Source: UBA6183 sp964603255
Lineage (GTDB): Bacteria > Bacteroidota > Bacteroidia > UKL13-3
Assembly (NCBI GenBank): GCA_964603255.1
Contig: CAZRVA010000012.1
Span: 1-40,485, forward strand
Length of the DNA stretch: 40,485 nt
Direction of reading: 5' to 3'
Part shown: positions 8,164-16,277 of the stretch, piece after piece
Layout of the letters: each line of letters starts with the position of its first letter
Numbering within the stretch: position 1 is the first letter of the stretch
The notes under the pieces: generated by a model
What the model was told of the DNA's origin: nothing
Database searches by the model: none
The model's input: only the letters and a program-made list of their open reading frames with translations
Program-made: the position numbers and the translations under genes

Positions 8164-9036
8164 ATGAAAAAGCAATTTTTACAAATTACAATCGCATTGG
8201 CATTGCCATTTGTGATGTTACAATCTTGCAAAAAAGACAACGAGGAAAACAAAACATCAAATGTTGTAATGGGATCTGCTACAATTACAGGTCGTATTAC
8301 AGCCGACATGATTCTAAACAATGGTACACGTGAGGGCGTATCTGGAATTAAAGTAATTGGTCGTATTAATACGGCTGATTTAATTACTACCGGAACTGTT
8401 GCAACCGGAGGCCTAACCAGAACCTACGAAGCAACAACAGATGCAGATGGTAATTACACTTTAACGGTAGAAGTTAACACTAAACCGGTTGGTGTAACAC
8501 TTGATATTCCGGCAAGCTTTAATGCAGAGCAAACACTTGAAAACGGAACTAAAAAGCAAACGTTGTTTACCAGAAATACAGTAATACCAGGTACCATTAC
8601 TGTTAATCGCTCGCAAACAGTTACACAAAATGCTGATTACGATTACGCAATTAATGCATTGCTTGGCACAGTTAAGTTATCGGGCGAAGTGAAATTCCGT
8701 AACGATTTATGTAAAGGTATTTCTGCAGTATTAGATTCTCAAGTAAACATTGTTCCAACAAATACCATTTTGGTGGTTACTTGGAATGACGACAACTCAA
8801 ATGCAAGAGAGCTAGAAGTTGCTGTTGGTACTAATGGTAAATACGAGTTTATGGTTGAAACCCAAAATGCAAGTAAAGTACTTACCATCAGAGGGCGTAA
8901 GTTTTACGCTGATAGAAAAAGCCCTAACCCAAGTGATAGCTGTATCACTGCCAAAGATTATGGTTATACGCTACCAACCCAAAACGTTACTATTAATAAA
9001 AACGAATCAGAAGTGCGTAACTTCACATTTCAATAA
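8164..9036 (+). CDS. Lipoprotein with carboxypeptidase-regulatory-like fold
   Basis: A 290-residue lipoprotein: the signal is MKKQFLQITIALALPF followed by LQSC, with lipid attachment predicted at Cys22. Residues just after it are KKDNEEN, rich in acid groups, resembling the lipoprotein export signals that send Bacteroidota lipoproteins to the cell surface. Residues of about 40-110 (ITGRITAD... GVSGIKVIGRI... YEATTDADGNYTLTVEVNTKP) match the pattern of a carboxypeptidase-regulatory-like/Ig-like sandwich domain, and a second related unit may lie at about 165-290 (TVKLSGEVKF... NARELEVAVGTNGKYEFMVE). The outer membrane protein gene follows after 41 bases on the same strand, which suggests a two-gene unit. 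Specific function unknown. Confidence 0.8.
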   Translation: MKKQFLQITIALALPFVMLQSCKKDNEENKTSNVVMGSATITGRITADMILNNGTREGVSGIKVIGRINTADLITTGTVATGGLTRTYEATTDADGNYTLTVEVNTKPVGVTLDIPASFNAEQTLENGTKKQTLFTRNTVIPGTITVNRSQTVTQNADYDYAINALLGTVKLSGEVKFRNDLCKGISAVLDSQVNIVPTNTILVVTWNDDNSNARELEVAVGTNGKYEFMVETQNASKVLTIRGRKFYADRKSPNPSDSCITAKDYGYTLPTQNVTINKNESEVRNFTFQ

Positions 9037-9077
9037 CCTCAACATTAATTATTTAATCATTTAAAAACACAACGAAT

Positions 9078-9995
9078 ATGAAAAAGATAACATTATTCGC
9101 TGTTATGATTTGTGTTAATGTAGCTATAATGGCACAAGAGGTAGAATCATACAGTTTTAAATCAAAAAATGGGCACGAAGTGCTGCCACAAAAAGGCAAT
9201 TGGGCAATTGGTGTATCTGCTACCTCGTTTTTACAATACGTAGGTAATATGGCCAGTGGTGCAACAACTACAAATAATGCTCCTACTTTTGGTAATGGCA
9301 ACGGCCCGTCAATTTTAAACGGACAACACAATTTAGGTGGCGCTGCGTTTTTCGGGAAATATATGTTGAGTTCAAACACTGCTGTAAGGGTTAGATTTTT
9401 GGCTAACGCATACAACGAAACACGCAGAGAGTATGTTGCAAAAAACACCTTAATTAATAATCCGCTAGCACCGGAGTTTGTAGAAGATGAGTATACTCGT
9501 GGTGTATCTAATTTTGCAATAGGTGGCGGACTTGAAAAGCGTAAAGGCAATGGTCGCTTGCAAGGTATTTATGGTGCCGAGTTGTTTTTAGGTTACTTAA
9601 GCGAAAACCGTTCGGTTAGTTATGGTAATGCCATGAATGCTGATTTTACATCGCCTAACTCGTATAACTTTTTTGGTAACGTAAATAACTTGGGTGGTGT
9701 AAACTATTCTCGTACAACAGAATCAAATCTTGGCAATACTTTTTATGCAGGTGCAAGAGGTTATGTGGGTGTTGAGTATTTTGTTGCTCCTCGTATTTCT
9801 ATTGGTGGTGAAGTAGGTTACTCGTTAGCATTTGCTTACAATGGTGAAGCTAGCAGAACTGACGAAACTTTCGACCCGGGAAGCTTATCTGCGGTAAAAG
9901 TAGAAACCAAGTTAAAGCGTAATAACAACCTTTCTACTTTTGGTATGGGATTAGATAACGTGAACGCTGGTTTAAATTTATTCTTCTACTTTTAA
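9078..9995 (+). CDS. Outer membrane beta-barrel protein
   Basis: A 305-residue protein with a signal peptide MKKITLFAVMICVNVAIMAQ. The mature part has alternating hydrophobic/polar strands with Gly-rich turns (GNWAIGVSATSFLQY, GGAAFFGKYML, AVRVRFLANAY, GRLQGIYGAELFLGYL, YAGARGYVGVEYFV, RISIGGEVGYSLAF). It ends in an aromatic residue pattern (NAGLNLFFYF) that is typical of barrels folded by BamA. This gives about 8-10 strands. It follows the lipoprotein by 41 bases and is closed by a strong bidirectional terminator. The protein is probably structural or a small channel in the outer membrane; nothing in the sequence identifies a substrate. Confidence 0.85.
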   Translation: MKKITLFAVMICVNVAIMAQEVESYSFKSKNGHEVLPQKGNWAIGVSATSFLQYVGNMASGATTTNNAPTFGNGNGPSILNGQHNLGGAAFFGKYMLSSNTAVRVRFLANAYNETRREYVAKNTLINNPLAPEFVEDEYTRGVSNFAIGGGLEKRKGNGRLQGIYGAELFLGYLSENRSVSYGNAMNADFTSPNSYNFFGNVNNLGGVNYSRTTESNLGNTFYAGARGYVGVEYFVAPRISIGGEVGYSLAFAYNGEASRTDETFDPGSLSAVKVETKLKRNNNLSTFGMGLDNVNAGLNLFFYF

Positions 9996-10017
9996 AAGAA
10001 TAGATTAATTTGAATAC

Positions 10018-10057
10018 AAATGCCCACAAAAGACATTCTTTTGTGGGCATTTATTTT
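10018..10057. terminator. Bidirectional terminator between convergent genes
   Basis: A perfect 15-base inverted repeat (arms 10018-10032 and 10038-10052, loop ACATT) has T-rich sequence on the plus side (TTTATTTT) and T residues from the complementary A run on the minus side. It separates the OMP gene from the convergent symporter gene. Confidence 0.9.
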
Positions 10058-10067
10058 GGGATAAATA

Positions 10068-11522
10068 TTAAGCTAACGCTTGCGTTTTTTTGCTCACTAA
10101 AAATAATCCGGCAAACGTTAACGCTCCGTTTAAAATTAGCATTTCAATACCTATTTGGTAGTTGCCAAACCAACTTGCACTGTTGTGTTGTATAAAGTAG
10201 CAAACTGCCGGAGCAACCAAACAAATAATAGGTGCAAACCTATCATTAATGCTTCGCGTGGTTAAGATACCAAAGGCAAATAAACCCAATAACGGACCAT
10301 ATGTGTAGCCTGCAATATCCAATAAAATTCCAATAATTGATTTGTTATCAAGCCACTTAAAATAAACTACAAACAGCAAGAAAATGAACGAGAAAATTAA
10401 GTGAACTGTAATACGGGTTTTACTTTGTTGTTCATCGCTTAAATTTTTGTTACGCTGTATGCCTAAAATATCAATACAAAATGATGATGTTAAAGCTGTA
10501 ATAGCACCATCGGCACTTGGAAAAAGCGCAGATATCAAACCAATAATAAAAATGATGGCAATAAATGGTGGCAGATATTGCAAGGCTACTGTAGGAAATA
10601 AATCATCTCCTTTTACATCAATTCCTTTGCTGGCTGCATACAAATAAAGTAATCCTCCCAACAACAAGAATAAGAAGTTTACCAACACCATCACACTGCT
10701 AAAAGTAACCATGTTTTTTTGCGAGTCGCCAAGGTTTTTAACACTGATATTTTTCTGCATCATCTCCTGATCAAGTCCCGTCATACTGATGGTGATAAAT
10801 GCACCACCAATAATTTGCTTTAAGAAAAATTTCTTATCCATTACATCGGTATTAAAGATTTCAGTATAACCCAAACCGTTTAGTTGTGTAATGGCTTCAC
10901 CAAAACTTAAATTTAAATCACCCATAATATAAAACACGCAAACCACAAGCGCCAGTAACATAAAAAAGGTTTGTAAGGTATCGGTCCAAACAATGGTTTT
11001 AACGCCACCTTTAAAAGTGTACAACAAAATCATGAGTAGTATAAAAAAAGTGGTTGCAATAAACGGCACGCCTAATGCATCAAGAATAAACAATTGCATA
11101 ATGTTTATTACCAAATACAACCTTAAGGTAGCGCCAAGCGTGCGTGATACAATAAATAATAAAGCTCCTGTTTTATAACTGTATGTTCCGAAACGGTGAT
11201 TTAAATAATCGTAAATACTGGTAAGGTTTAGCTTATAATACAGTGGTAGTAATACGTATGCTACAGCAAAGTATCCTATAAAATATCCCAACACTACTTG
11301 GAAATAGGTGAAATGATTGGCACTAACTGTTCCCGGAACACTGATAAAAGTAACACCACTTAGCGATGTTCCAATCATACCAAATGCAACCAACATCCAG
11401 TTGCTATTTTTATTGCCGATAAAAAATGTGTGATTGGTACTACCTTTTGATGTGTAGAAGGCAACCATTAACAAGACGGCAAAGTAGGCTACTATGCAGG
11501 TAAAAAGTAAAACAGGCGACAT
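10068..11522 (-). CDS. Sodium:solute symporter family (SSS) transporter
   Basis: A 484-residue inner membrane protein with about 12-13 hydrophobic helices. It matches the SSS family: an N-terminal YTSKGSTNHTFFIGNKNSNWMLVAFGMIGTSLSG block (the characteristic [FY]x[GA]N...W...G...S pattern), PGTVSANHFTYFQVVLGYFIGY, then LTSIYDYLNHRFG, and a GGVKTIVWTDTLQTFFML segment, all hallmarks of the LeuT-fold SSS proteins that import sugars, sialic acid, amino acids or carboxylates with Na+. Later, ISALFPSADGAITALTSSF also fits. The substrate cannot be read from the sequence. The start codon lies within an unusual inverted repeat and only 5 bases after a TAnnTTTG box. The T9SS gene lies upstream on the same strand, but the separate promoter suggests independent expression. 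Confidence 0.93.
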   Translation of the reverse strand: MSPVLLFTCIVAYFAVLLMVAFYTSKGSTNHTFFIGNKNSNWMLVAFGMIGTSLSGVTFISVPGTVSANHFTYFQVVLGYFIGYFAVAYVLLPLYYKLNLTSIYDYLNHRFGTYSYKTGALLFIVSRTLGATLRLYLVINIMQLFILDALGVPFIATTFFILLMILLYTFKGGVKTIVWTDTLQTFFMLLALVVCVFYIMGDLNLSFGEAITQLNGLGYTEIFNTDVMDKKFFLKQIIGGAFITISMTGLDQEMMQKNISVKNLGDSQKNMVTFSSVMVLVNFLFLLLGGLLYLYAASKGIDVKGDDLFPTVALQYLPPFIAIIFIIGLISALFPSADGAITALTSSFCIDILGIQRNKNLSDEQQSKTRITVHLIFSFIFLLFVVYFKWLDNKSIIGILLDIAGYTYGPLLGLFAFGILTTRSINDRFAPIICLVAPAVCYFIQHNSASWFGNYQIGIEMLILNGALTFAGLFLVSKKTQALA

Positions 11523-11546
11523 GTAAACAAATGTACATGTCGCCTG
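11513..11546 (-). promoter_or_regulatory. Perfect 12-base inverted repeat overlapping the symporter promoter and start codon
   Basis: CAGGCGACATGT (11513-11524) and ACATGTCGCCTG (11535-11546) are exact complements around a 10-base spacer. The -7 box TACATTTG on the minus strand is at 11528-11535, within the spacer. The start codon (11520-11522) is inside the second arm, 5 bases after the box. A TTTT at 11556-11559, 20 bases upstream of the box, could be the -33 element. Confidence 0.7.
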
Positions 11547-11609
11547 CTTATCGCTAAAATAGAGTTAATAACAGTTAAGGAGTGATGTAAACTAAATCAC
11601 ACACCCATA

Positions 11610-12401
11610 TTAATTTGTTATCAATACTTTTTGGAAATACGTTTGCTCTCCAACCTTTGTTTGTATAAAGTAAACGCCTGCCTTTAGGTTTTGGGTTGAT
11701 GAAGTAAATTGTTGTTGTCCTGCGTGAAGATAACCAGCGTGTAATTGCGTACAAACTTGGCTGTTGTAGTTTACCAATGTGATGTTAACATCAGCTTGTT
11801 GTTTTAAGTTAAAAGCAACGTTTAATGTTTTTTCGCTATTATCTACGTAAGATGATAATGCGATTTCTTTAGCTGCCTCGTTTATTCCTGTATTAACTTT
11901 TTCTGCAACAGTAATTACTTGTTTGGTTGTGTTGGCTCTGGTTACTGCAAATGCCCCATATAGGTTTACGCTACCTGTTCCGGCAGCAGGTGCAGTCCAT
12001 TGGAAATTCCAAGTTGCGGTAGATGTATTGACCGAGTTATTGTGAGTAACATAATTGGTAGATTGGATTTTAGAGCCAGACCCAGCAATAGGTGTTCCTT
12101 TAAACGCTCCACTTGCATTTTGTGCCGAGAACATAAAGCCTTTACCTCCCGATCCAGCGAAACTAACTGTTATGTTGTATGTTGTTCCTGGTGTATATCC
12201 TTCAGCAGGAATATCTGTGGTCATTCTATCAGTAACAGTTGTTGCTGTTCCTCCATGGCATTGCGTACAAGTAGCTCCTCCTTCTGCAGGACCACCACTT
12301 GCTGGTGAAGGTGCCCCATTTGGTTGTGAGTTGAGGTTGCCAAGGCTTAAAACACCTACAAGCGTTAAACCGGTAAAAAACAATAGTCTAGATTTTCTCA
12401 T
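11610..12401 (-). CDS. Secreted choice-of-anchor V-like protein with CxxCH motif and T9SS sorting domain
   Basis: A 263-residue exported protein. The signal peptide is MRKSRLLFFTGLTLVGVLSL. The mature N-terminus has PNGAPSPASGGPAEGGATCTQCHGG: Cys45, Cys48 and His49 form a CxxCH motif, the signature of covalent heme c attachment, in the setting characteristic of the Bacteroidota choice-of-anchor V (reeler-like) family. The next region (YTPGTTYNITVSFAG... GKGFMFSAQNASG... WNFQWTAPAAGTGSVNLYGAF) resembles a reeler/Ig-like sandwich. The last 80 or so residues (SYVDNSEKTLNVAFNLKQ... LKAGVYFIQTKVGEQTYFQKVLITN) are a T9SS type A sorting domain. So it should be exported by the PorV-dependent T9SS pathway and may display a heme c, although a second axial ligand is not obvious. 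Gene is single; a 125-base divergent gap separates it from recR. Confidence 0.88.
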   Translation of the reverse strand: MRKSRLLFFTGLTLVGVLSLGNLNSQPNGAPSPASGGPAEGGATCTQCHGGTATTVTDRMTTDIPAEGYTPGTTYNITVSFAGSGGKGFMFSAQNASGAFKGTPIAGSGSKIQSTNYVTHNNSVNTSTATWNFQWTAPAAGTGSVNLYGAFAVTRANTTKQVITVAEKVNTGINEAAKEIALSSYVDNSEKTLNVAFNLKQQADVNITLVNYNSQVCTQLHAGYLHAGQQQFTSSTQNLKAGVYFIQTKVGEQTYFQKVLITN

Positions 12402-12491
12402 ATAGTTTGTAATTTATTTATTAGATGCAAGATAAGAGATAGTTATATAAAAAAACGTTGCACCGAATAATTAAAATGTGTTAACATCATA

Positions 12492-12521
12492 TTTACACAG
12501 TAGCGAAAATAAGTACATTTG
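12492..12521 (+). promoter_or_regulatory. Promoter of recR
   Basis: TACATTTG at 12514-12521 matches TAnnTTTG; TTTA at 12492-12495 (consensus TTTG) is 18 bases upstream. The box ends only 5 bases before the recR ATG, so the transcript should start at or next to the start codon. Confidence 0.65.
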
Positions 12522-12526
12522 TGCCC

Positions 12527-13135
12527 ATGAATTATCCATCGGTATTAATTGAAGAAGCTGTTAACGAATTGAGTAAATTTCCTGGAGTTGGTAAAAAAAG
12601 TGCCATGCGTATGGTTTTACATTTAATAAAACAGCAAGAATCCGATGTGGTAAAGTTGGGGGAGGCCGTTATTAAGCTTAGAACACAAATTAAGTACTGC
12701 AAACGTTGTGGTAATGTGAGTGATGCTGAGGTGTGTAATATATGTAATAACCCTAAACGTAACCAGCATACCATATGTTTGGTTGAAGATTTACGTGATG
12801 TAATTGCCATTGAAAATACTTCTCAATACAATGGTACTTACCATGTTTTGGGCGGATTGATTAGCCCGGTTAATGGTGTTGGTCCGGATGATTTAAACAT
12901 AAACACGCTTGTTGAGCGAATAAAAACAGAAGAAACAACCGAGGTAATTATGGCCTTAAGTGCAACCATGGAAGGTGACACTACGGTGTTTTATATTTCT
13001 AAAAAATTGAAAGATTTATCGGTTAACATCAGCACCATTTCTAGAGGTATAGCTATTGGTGGCGAACTTGAATATGCCGATGAAATAACATTGGGTAGAA
13101 GTATTGCATTGCGCGTACCGTATGCAGGGCATTAG
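12527..13135 (+). CDS. recR: Recombination mediator RecR
   Basis: A 202-residue RecR, the clamp-like protein that works with RecO (and RecF) in loading RecA at gaps. The parts are in order: the helix-hairpin-helix motif (FPGVGKKSAMRM at about 19-30), a zinc finger with Cys58, Cys61, Cys70 and Cys73, and a Toprim domain starting at ICLVEDLRDVIAIE, then YHVLGGLISPVNGVGPDDLNI. The C-terminal TTVFYISKKL and SRGIAIGGELEYADEITLGRSIALR segment is standard. I chose the ATG at 12527 instead of the in-frame GTG at 12521, because RecR starts directly before the YPS motif and the GTG is the last base-set of the -7 promoter box. The gene is single and divergent from the T9SS gene. Confidence 0.97.
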   Translation: MNYPSVLIEEAVNELSKFPGVGKKSAMRMVLHLIKQQESDVVKLGEAVIKLRTQIKYCKRCGNVSDAEVCNICNNPKRNQHTICLVEDLRDVIAIENTSQYNGTYHVLGGLISPVNGVGPDDLNINTLVERIKTEETTEVIMALSATMEGDTTVFYISKKLKDLSVNISTISRGIAIGGELEYADEITLGRSIALRVPYAGH

Positions 13136-13160
13136 TTTGGTTTGATTATCATTTATAACA

Positions 13161-14960
13161 TCACAACACCTCTTCAGTCATCAATTTTTCACGGTATTGA
13201 TCTAATACAGCTGTTTTCGAAACGAATCCAAGGTATACGCCATCTTCATTAACTACCGGAATTTTCCAAACGTTGTATTCATCAAATTTTTCAATCAACT
13301 CTGTTACATCTGCATTAGGTAAAACTGTGTAGCGCGGTATGCTCATCAATCGTTTTACTTTAATGCGGTTGTACTCTTCTTGGTTAAACATAATTTCACG
13401 AATATCATCCAAAGTGATTACCCCAAGTAAATGTTGTTGCTCATCCAATACCACAAAAATGTTTCGTTTAGATTTGGTGATAATGCTTACTAATTCGCCT
13501 AAAGTTTGGTTAGGTGATAACTGCGTAAAATCTGTTTGAATAATGCTGCGAATATCAACCCTGCTTAATAAATTTTTGTCTTTATCAAACGTAATAAAAC
13601 CACGCTCAATTAAGTTTTTGGTGTATATAGAATACTTCTCGAAGTAACGTGTTATAAAATAAGAGCCTGACGAAACCAACATTAATGGAACAATTAAGGC
13701 GTAACCTCCAGTAATTTCTGCAATAAGAAATATAGCTGTTAAAGGTGCATGCAAAACGCCACTAACCAAACCTGCCATACCAGCAGCAACAAAGTTTTGC
13801 ATAGGCAGGTTAATAAGGTTAAGTGCCCCCAATGTTTTTACAAAAATAAAACCCAATAAGGCACCTACAAAAAGCGAAGGTCCAAATATTCCTCCGTTAC
13901 CACCCGAGCCCACTGTTATTGCACCCGCAAATACTTTAATCATTAATATGGCAAAAGAAAATCCTATAACTACCCAAACATTATCGCGGTATATGTAAAA
14001 CAAACTTCTATCAAACAAACTTCCAAAATCGGCATTCATCAGTTTGTTTATTAATCCATAACCCTCACCATACAGTGGCGGAAAAATAAAAATAAGTAAG
14101 CCCAACAACACACCACCTAAAATTGCCTTTGGAAATAAAGCCGTAACACGTTTAAATGCGCTTTCGGTTTTAATGGTCATGCGCATCATGTAAACCGACA
14201 TTAAACCACATAAAATGGCCAACATGGTGTAGTAAGGAACACTATGTATGCGCCAACCATCTGTAACCAAGTTAAACAATGGTTCGCTATGGAAAAATTT
14301 GGCAACTACCGCACCCGATGCCGATGCCATTAATAGCGGAATAAAAGCAGGAATACTAACCTCTGTTAGTAAAACTTCAAAAGCAAAAATTACACCTGCA
14401 ATAGGGCTATTAAAAACAGCGGCAATACCAGCTGCAGCACCTGCCGCTAATAATAAGGTTCGCTCCGATTTGGTTACCAATAAATCTTTACCAGCATTTG
14501 CACCAATAGCACTTCCGGTAACGGCAATAGGCGCTTCTAATCCTACCGAACCACCAAAACCAACCGTAACAGCACTGGTAATAATATGCGAAAATGTTTT
14601 GTGTCGCTCAACATTAGAGCCTTTTTTGTTGATGGCGTAAATAATACTACTTAGGCCCTTATCAAATACTTTTTTGTAATGAAATAACCTGATGTATAAT
14701 GCAGATAACACAATACCCACTAACGGAAAAATGAGGTACAAATAGTTTTCAAATTTCACATCAAAACCACTTTCGCAAAAGTGCTGAATGGCATGTACCA
14801 ATGTTTTTAAAACCACAGCCGCAATACCCGCAGTTACGCCCACCAACAAACTTGCAACAATCAAAAAGTTTTTGTCGTTGATGTAGCGGTTTCTGTTTTT
14901 TAAAAACTGATAGAACCTAACTTTAGCAGTTACACGTAAGCGTTTTAATAACTCTTTCAT
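13161..14960 (-). CDS. ClC-type chloride channel/antiporter with two CBS domains
   Basis: A 599-residue membrane protein, with a ClC core of about residues 30-440 (10 or more hydrophobic helices) and a CBS pair at the C-terminus. In the core, GFGGSVGLEAPIAV at about 136-147 holds the gating glutamate equivalent (Glu142), and GSGGNGGIFGPSLFVGA is the GxFxP-type anion site. The C-terminal part (SIIQTDFTQLSPNQTLGELVSIITKSKRN... LGVITLDDIREI and RYTVLPNADVTELIEKFDEYNVWKIPVVNEDG) is a Bateman module that could sense adenine nucleotides. The canonical GSGIP site is replaced by KGLSS at 101-105. That is shared, from memory, by Bacteroidota homologues. The gene lies between convergent recR and the histidine kinase upstream. 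Transported anion and channel-versus-exchanger mode cannot be assigned. Confidence 0.93.
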   Translation of the reverse strand: MKELLKRLRVTAKVRFYQFLKNRNRYINDKNFLIVASLLVGVTAGIAAVVLKTLVHAIQHFCESGFDVKFENYLYLIFPLVGIVLSALYIRLFHYKKVFDKGLSSIIYAINKKGSNVERHKTFSHIITSAVTVGFGGSVGLEAPIAVTGSAIGANAGKDLLVTKSERTLLLAAGAAAGIAAVFNSPIAGVIFAFEVLLTEVSIPAFIPLLMASASGAVVAKFFHSEPLFNLVTDGWRIHSVPYYTMLAILCGLMSVYMMRMTIKTESAFKRVTALFPKAILGGVLLGLLIFIFPPLYGEGYGLINKLMNADFGSLFDRSLFYIYRDNVWVVIGFSFAILMIKVFAGAITVGSGGNGGIFGPSLFVGALLGFIFVKTLGALNLINLPMQNFVAAGMAGLVSGVLHAPLTAIFLIAEITGGYALIVPLMLVSSGSYFITRYFEKYSIYTKNLIERGFITFDKDKNLLSRVDIRSIIQTDFTQLSPNQTLGELVSIITKSKRNIFVVLDEQQHLLGVITLDDIREIMFNQEEYNRIKVKRLMSIPRYTVLPNADVTELIEKFDEYNVWKIPVVNEDGVYLGFVSKTAVLDQYREKLMTEEVL

Positions 14961-14967
14961 TACCGAT

Positions 14968-14983
14968 TAAGGTAGCGAAGATA
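14968..14983 (-). promoter_or_regulatory. Putative promoter element before the ClC gene
   Basis: Minus-strand TATCTTCG (14976-14983) is one base from TAnnTTTG. It continues into a 12-base string, TTCGCTACCTTA (14968-14979), that occurs again before uppS. No convincing -33 element was found. Confidence 0.4.
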
Positions 14984-15049
14984 TACATTTTATCGATATG
15001 GCTTTTGAGGAGCGATTTTAGGTTGATGCAAATCAACTCATAAACCTAA

Positions 15050-16225
15050 CTAGCTCAATAACTCGCCACCACCACGTAATACAATTCTAAATGTGGTGCC
15101 TTTATCAACGGCAGATTCTTTCACAAAAATTTTGCCTCTGTGGTAATCTTCAATAATGCGTTTAGCAAGCGATAAGCCTAAACCCCAACCGCGTTTTTTA
15201 GTAGTATATCCCGGCTTAAAAACTGTTTTTTGTTTTGATGGTGGAATACCTTTTCCGGTATCTTGTATATCAATATAAACCTTATCTGCATCAGTGCTAA
15301 TGTGCACGTTAATACTGCCCGAACCACTCATGGCATCAATGGCATTTTTGCAAATATTTTCAACTACCCAATCAAACAAAGGAATGTTTACCATTGCCAA
15401 TGCATCTTCATCACTGCTGTTTATACTAAATTTTACTTGACTTGAAGAACGGGTTTTTAAATAATCAATAGCACGTTGCATCACTTCTATAATAGGATGT
15501 GCTTCTAGTACAGGAGCTGATCCTATTTTACTAAAACGTTCGGTAATCAGTTCAAGGCGTTTTACATCTTTTTCAAACTCTTGTAATATTTCTTCCTTAC
15601 CGTTTTCGTCTGCATCGCGCAATAAATTAATCCAACCGTTTAAAGATGAGATTGGGGTGCCTAATTGATGTGCCGTTTCTTTACTCATACCAACCCAAAC
15701 CTGGTTTTGCTCTGATTTGCGTGAGTAGCTAAATGCCAAATAAGCCACCAAAACAAACAAGGCTATAATGCTTAACTGATAATACGGGTATTGTTTAAGT
15801 TGCGTTAAAATGATGGAGTTTTTATAGTATAGGTAATTGTATTTTTTGTTGGCTTCATCGTAAAGTATTTTAATCGGTTCGCGTTCCGATTTCATTTCAA
15901 ACAACTGCTTTTCTAAATACTTTGAGTCTTCTGCTTTTGCACTATCCAGGTTTCTATGTGCAGTGATGTTGCCATTGTCATCAACCAAAATAACCGGAAT
16001 GGTTTCGTTATCTTTTATGATATCAAGCAAGAAATTGATGTCTGTATTTTCGTTGGCATTAATTAATTGTTTGGTAGCATTAGCCCAAAGCAGCACTTTT
16101 TTCTCTTCTTCGGTAGCTAATTTTTGTACCAATTTATTGGTGTACCAAAGACTAAAAGCGCCAATGCCCAATGCCACAATAAACAGCAATCTTTTCCACT
16201 TAATTTTTTGTTCGTAAACACGCAT
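15050..16225 (-). CDS. Sensor histidine kinase, orphan
   Basis: A 391-residue membrane-bound two-component kinase. TM1 is at about 12-30 and TM2 at about 149-167, leaving a periplasmic sensor of about 115 residues (ATEEEKKVLLWANATKQL... IPVILVDDNGNITAHRNLD) with no recognised ligand-binding signature. The H-box SKETAHQLGTPISSLNGW has the phospho-accepting His186 (HExxTP-like, here HQLGTP). The HATPase domain follows: N-box ENICKNAIDAM, G1 box DTGKGIP, F-box and G2 box GWGLGLSLAKRIIEDYH. The HQLGTP form is typical of a Bacteroidota group. No response regulator lies beside it, so the partner is elsewhere. It has a strong own promoter (16236-16265), and the next gene on the strand, ClC, starts 89 bases downstream. 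Confidence 0.93.
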   Translation of the reverse strand: MRVYEQKIKWKRLLFIVALGIGAFSLWYTNKLVQKLATEEEKKVLLWANATKQLINANENTDINFLLDIIKDNETIPVILVDDNGNITAHRNLDSAKAEDSKYLEKQLFEMKSEREPIKILYDEANKKYNYLYYKNSIILTQLKQYPYYQLSIIALFVLVAYLAFSYSRKSEQNQVWVGMSKETAHQLGTPISSLNGWINLLRDADENGKEEILQEFEKDVKRLELITERFSKIGSAPVLEAHPIIEVMQRAIDYLKTRSSSQVKFSINSSDEDALAMVNIPLFDWVVENICKNAIDAMSGSGSINVHISTDADKVYIDIQDTGKGIPPSKQKTVFKPGYTTKKRGWGLGLSLAKRIIEDYHRGKIFVKESAVDKGTTFRIVLRGGGELLS

Positions 16226-16235
16226 AGATATAAAT

Positions 16236-16265
16236 CAAATATATAATGATATTCGCAATCTCAAA
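16236..16265 (-). promoter_or_regulatory. Promoter of the histidine kinase gene
   Basis: Minus-strand TTTG at 16262-16265, 18 bases, TATATTTG at 16236-16243: an exact match to the Bacteroidota -33/-7 consensus. The box ends 10 bases before the start codon, so the leader is very short. Confidence 0.75.
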
Positions 16266-16277
16266 CCATAACGAAAC

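Noticed and set aside
10010..10195. A small plus-strand reading frame of 61 codons
   Set aside because: It contains the bidirectional terminator and then lies opposite the symporter gene, so it is a shadow frame.
12521..12529. A longer recR reading frame that starts at GTG 12521
   Set aside because: The GTG includes the last base of the promoter box; RecR proteins begin directly at the YPS motif, so the ATG at 12527 fits better.
15022..15037. Small hairpin GTTGAT-GCAA-ATCAAC after the histidine kinase gene as a terminator
   Set aside because: The stem has six pairs with no T tract on the gene strand; it may be a weak mRNA-end hairpin, but the evidence is not enough for a terminator call.
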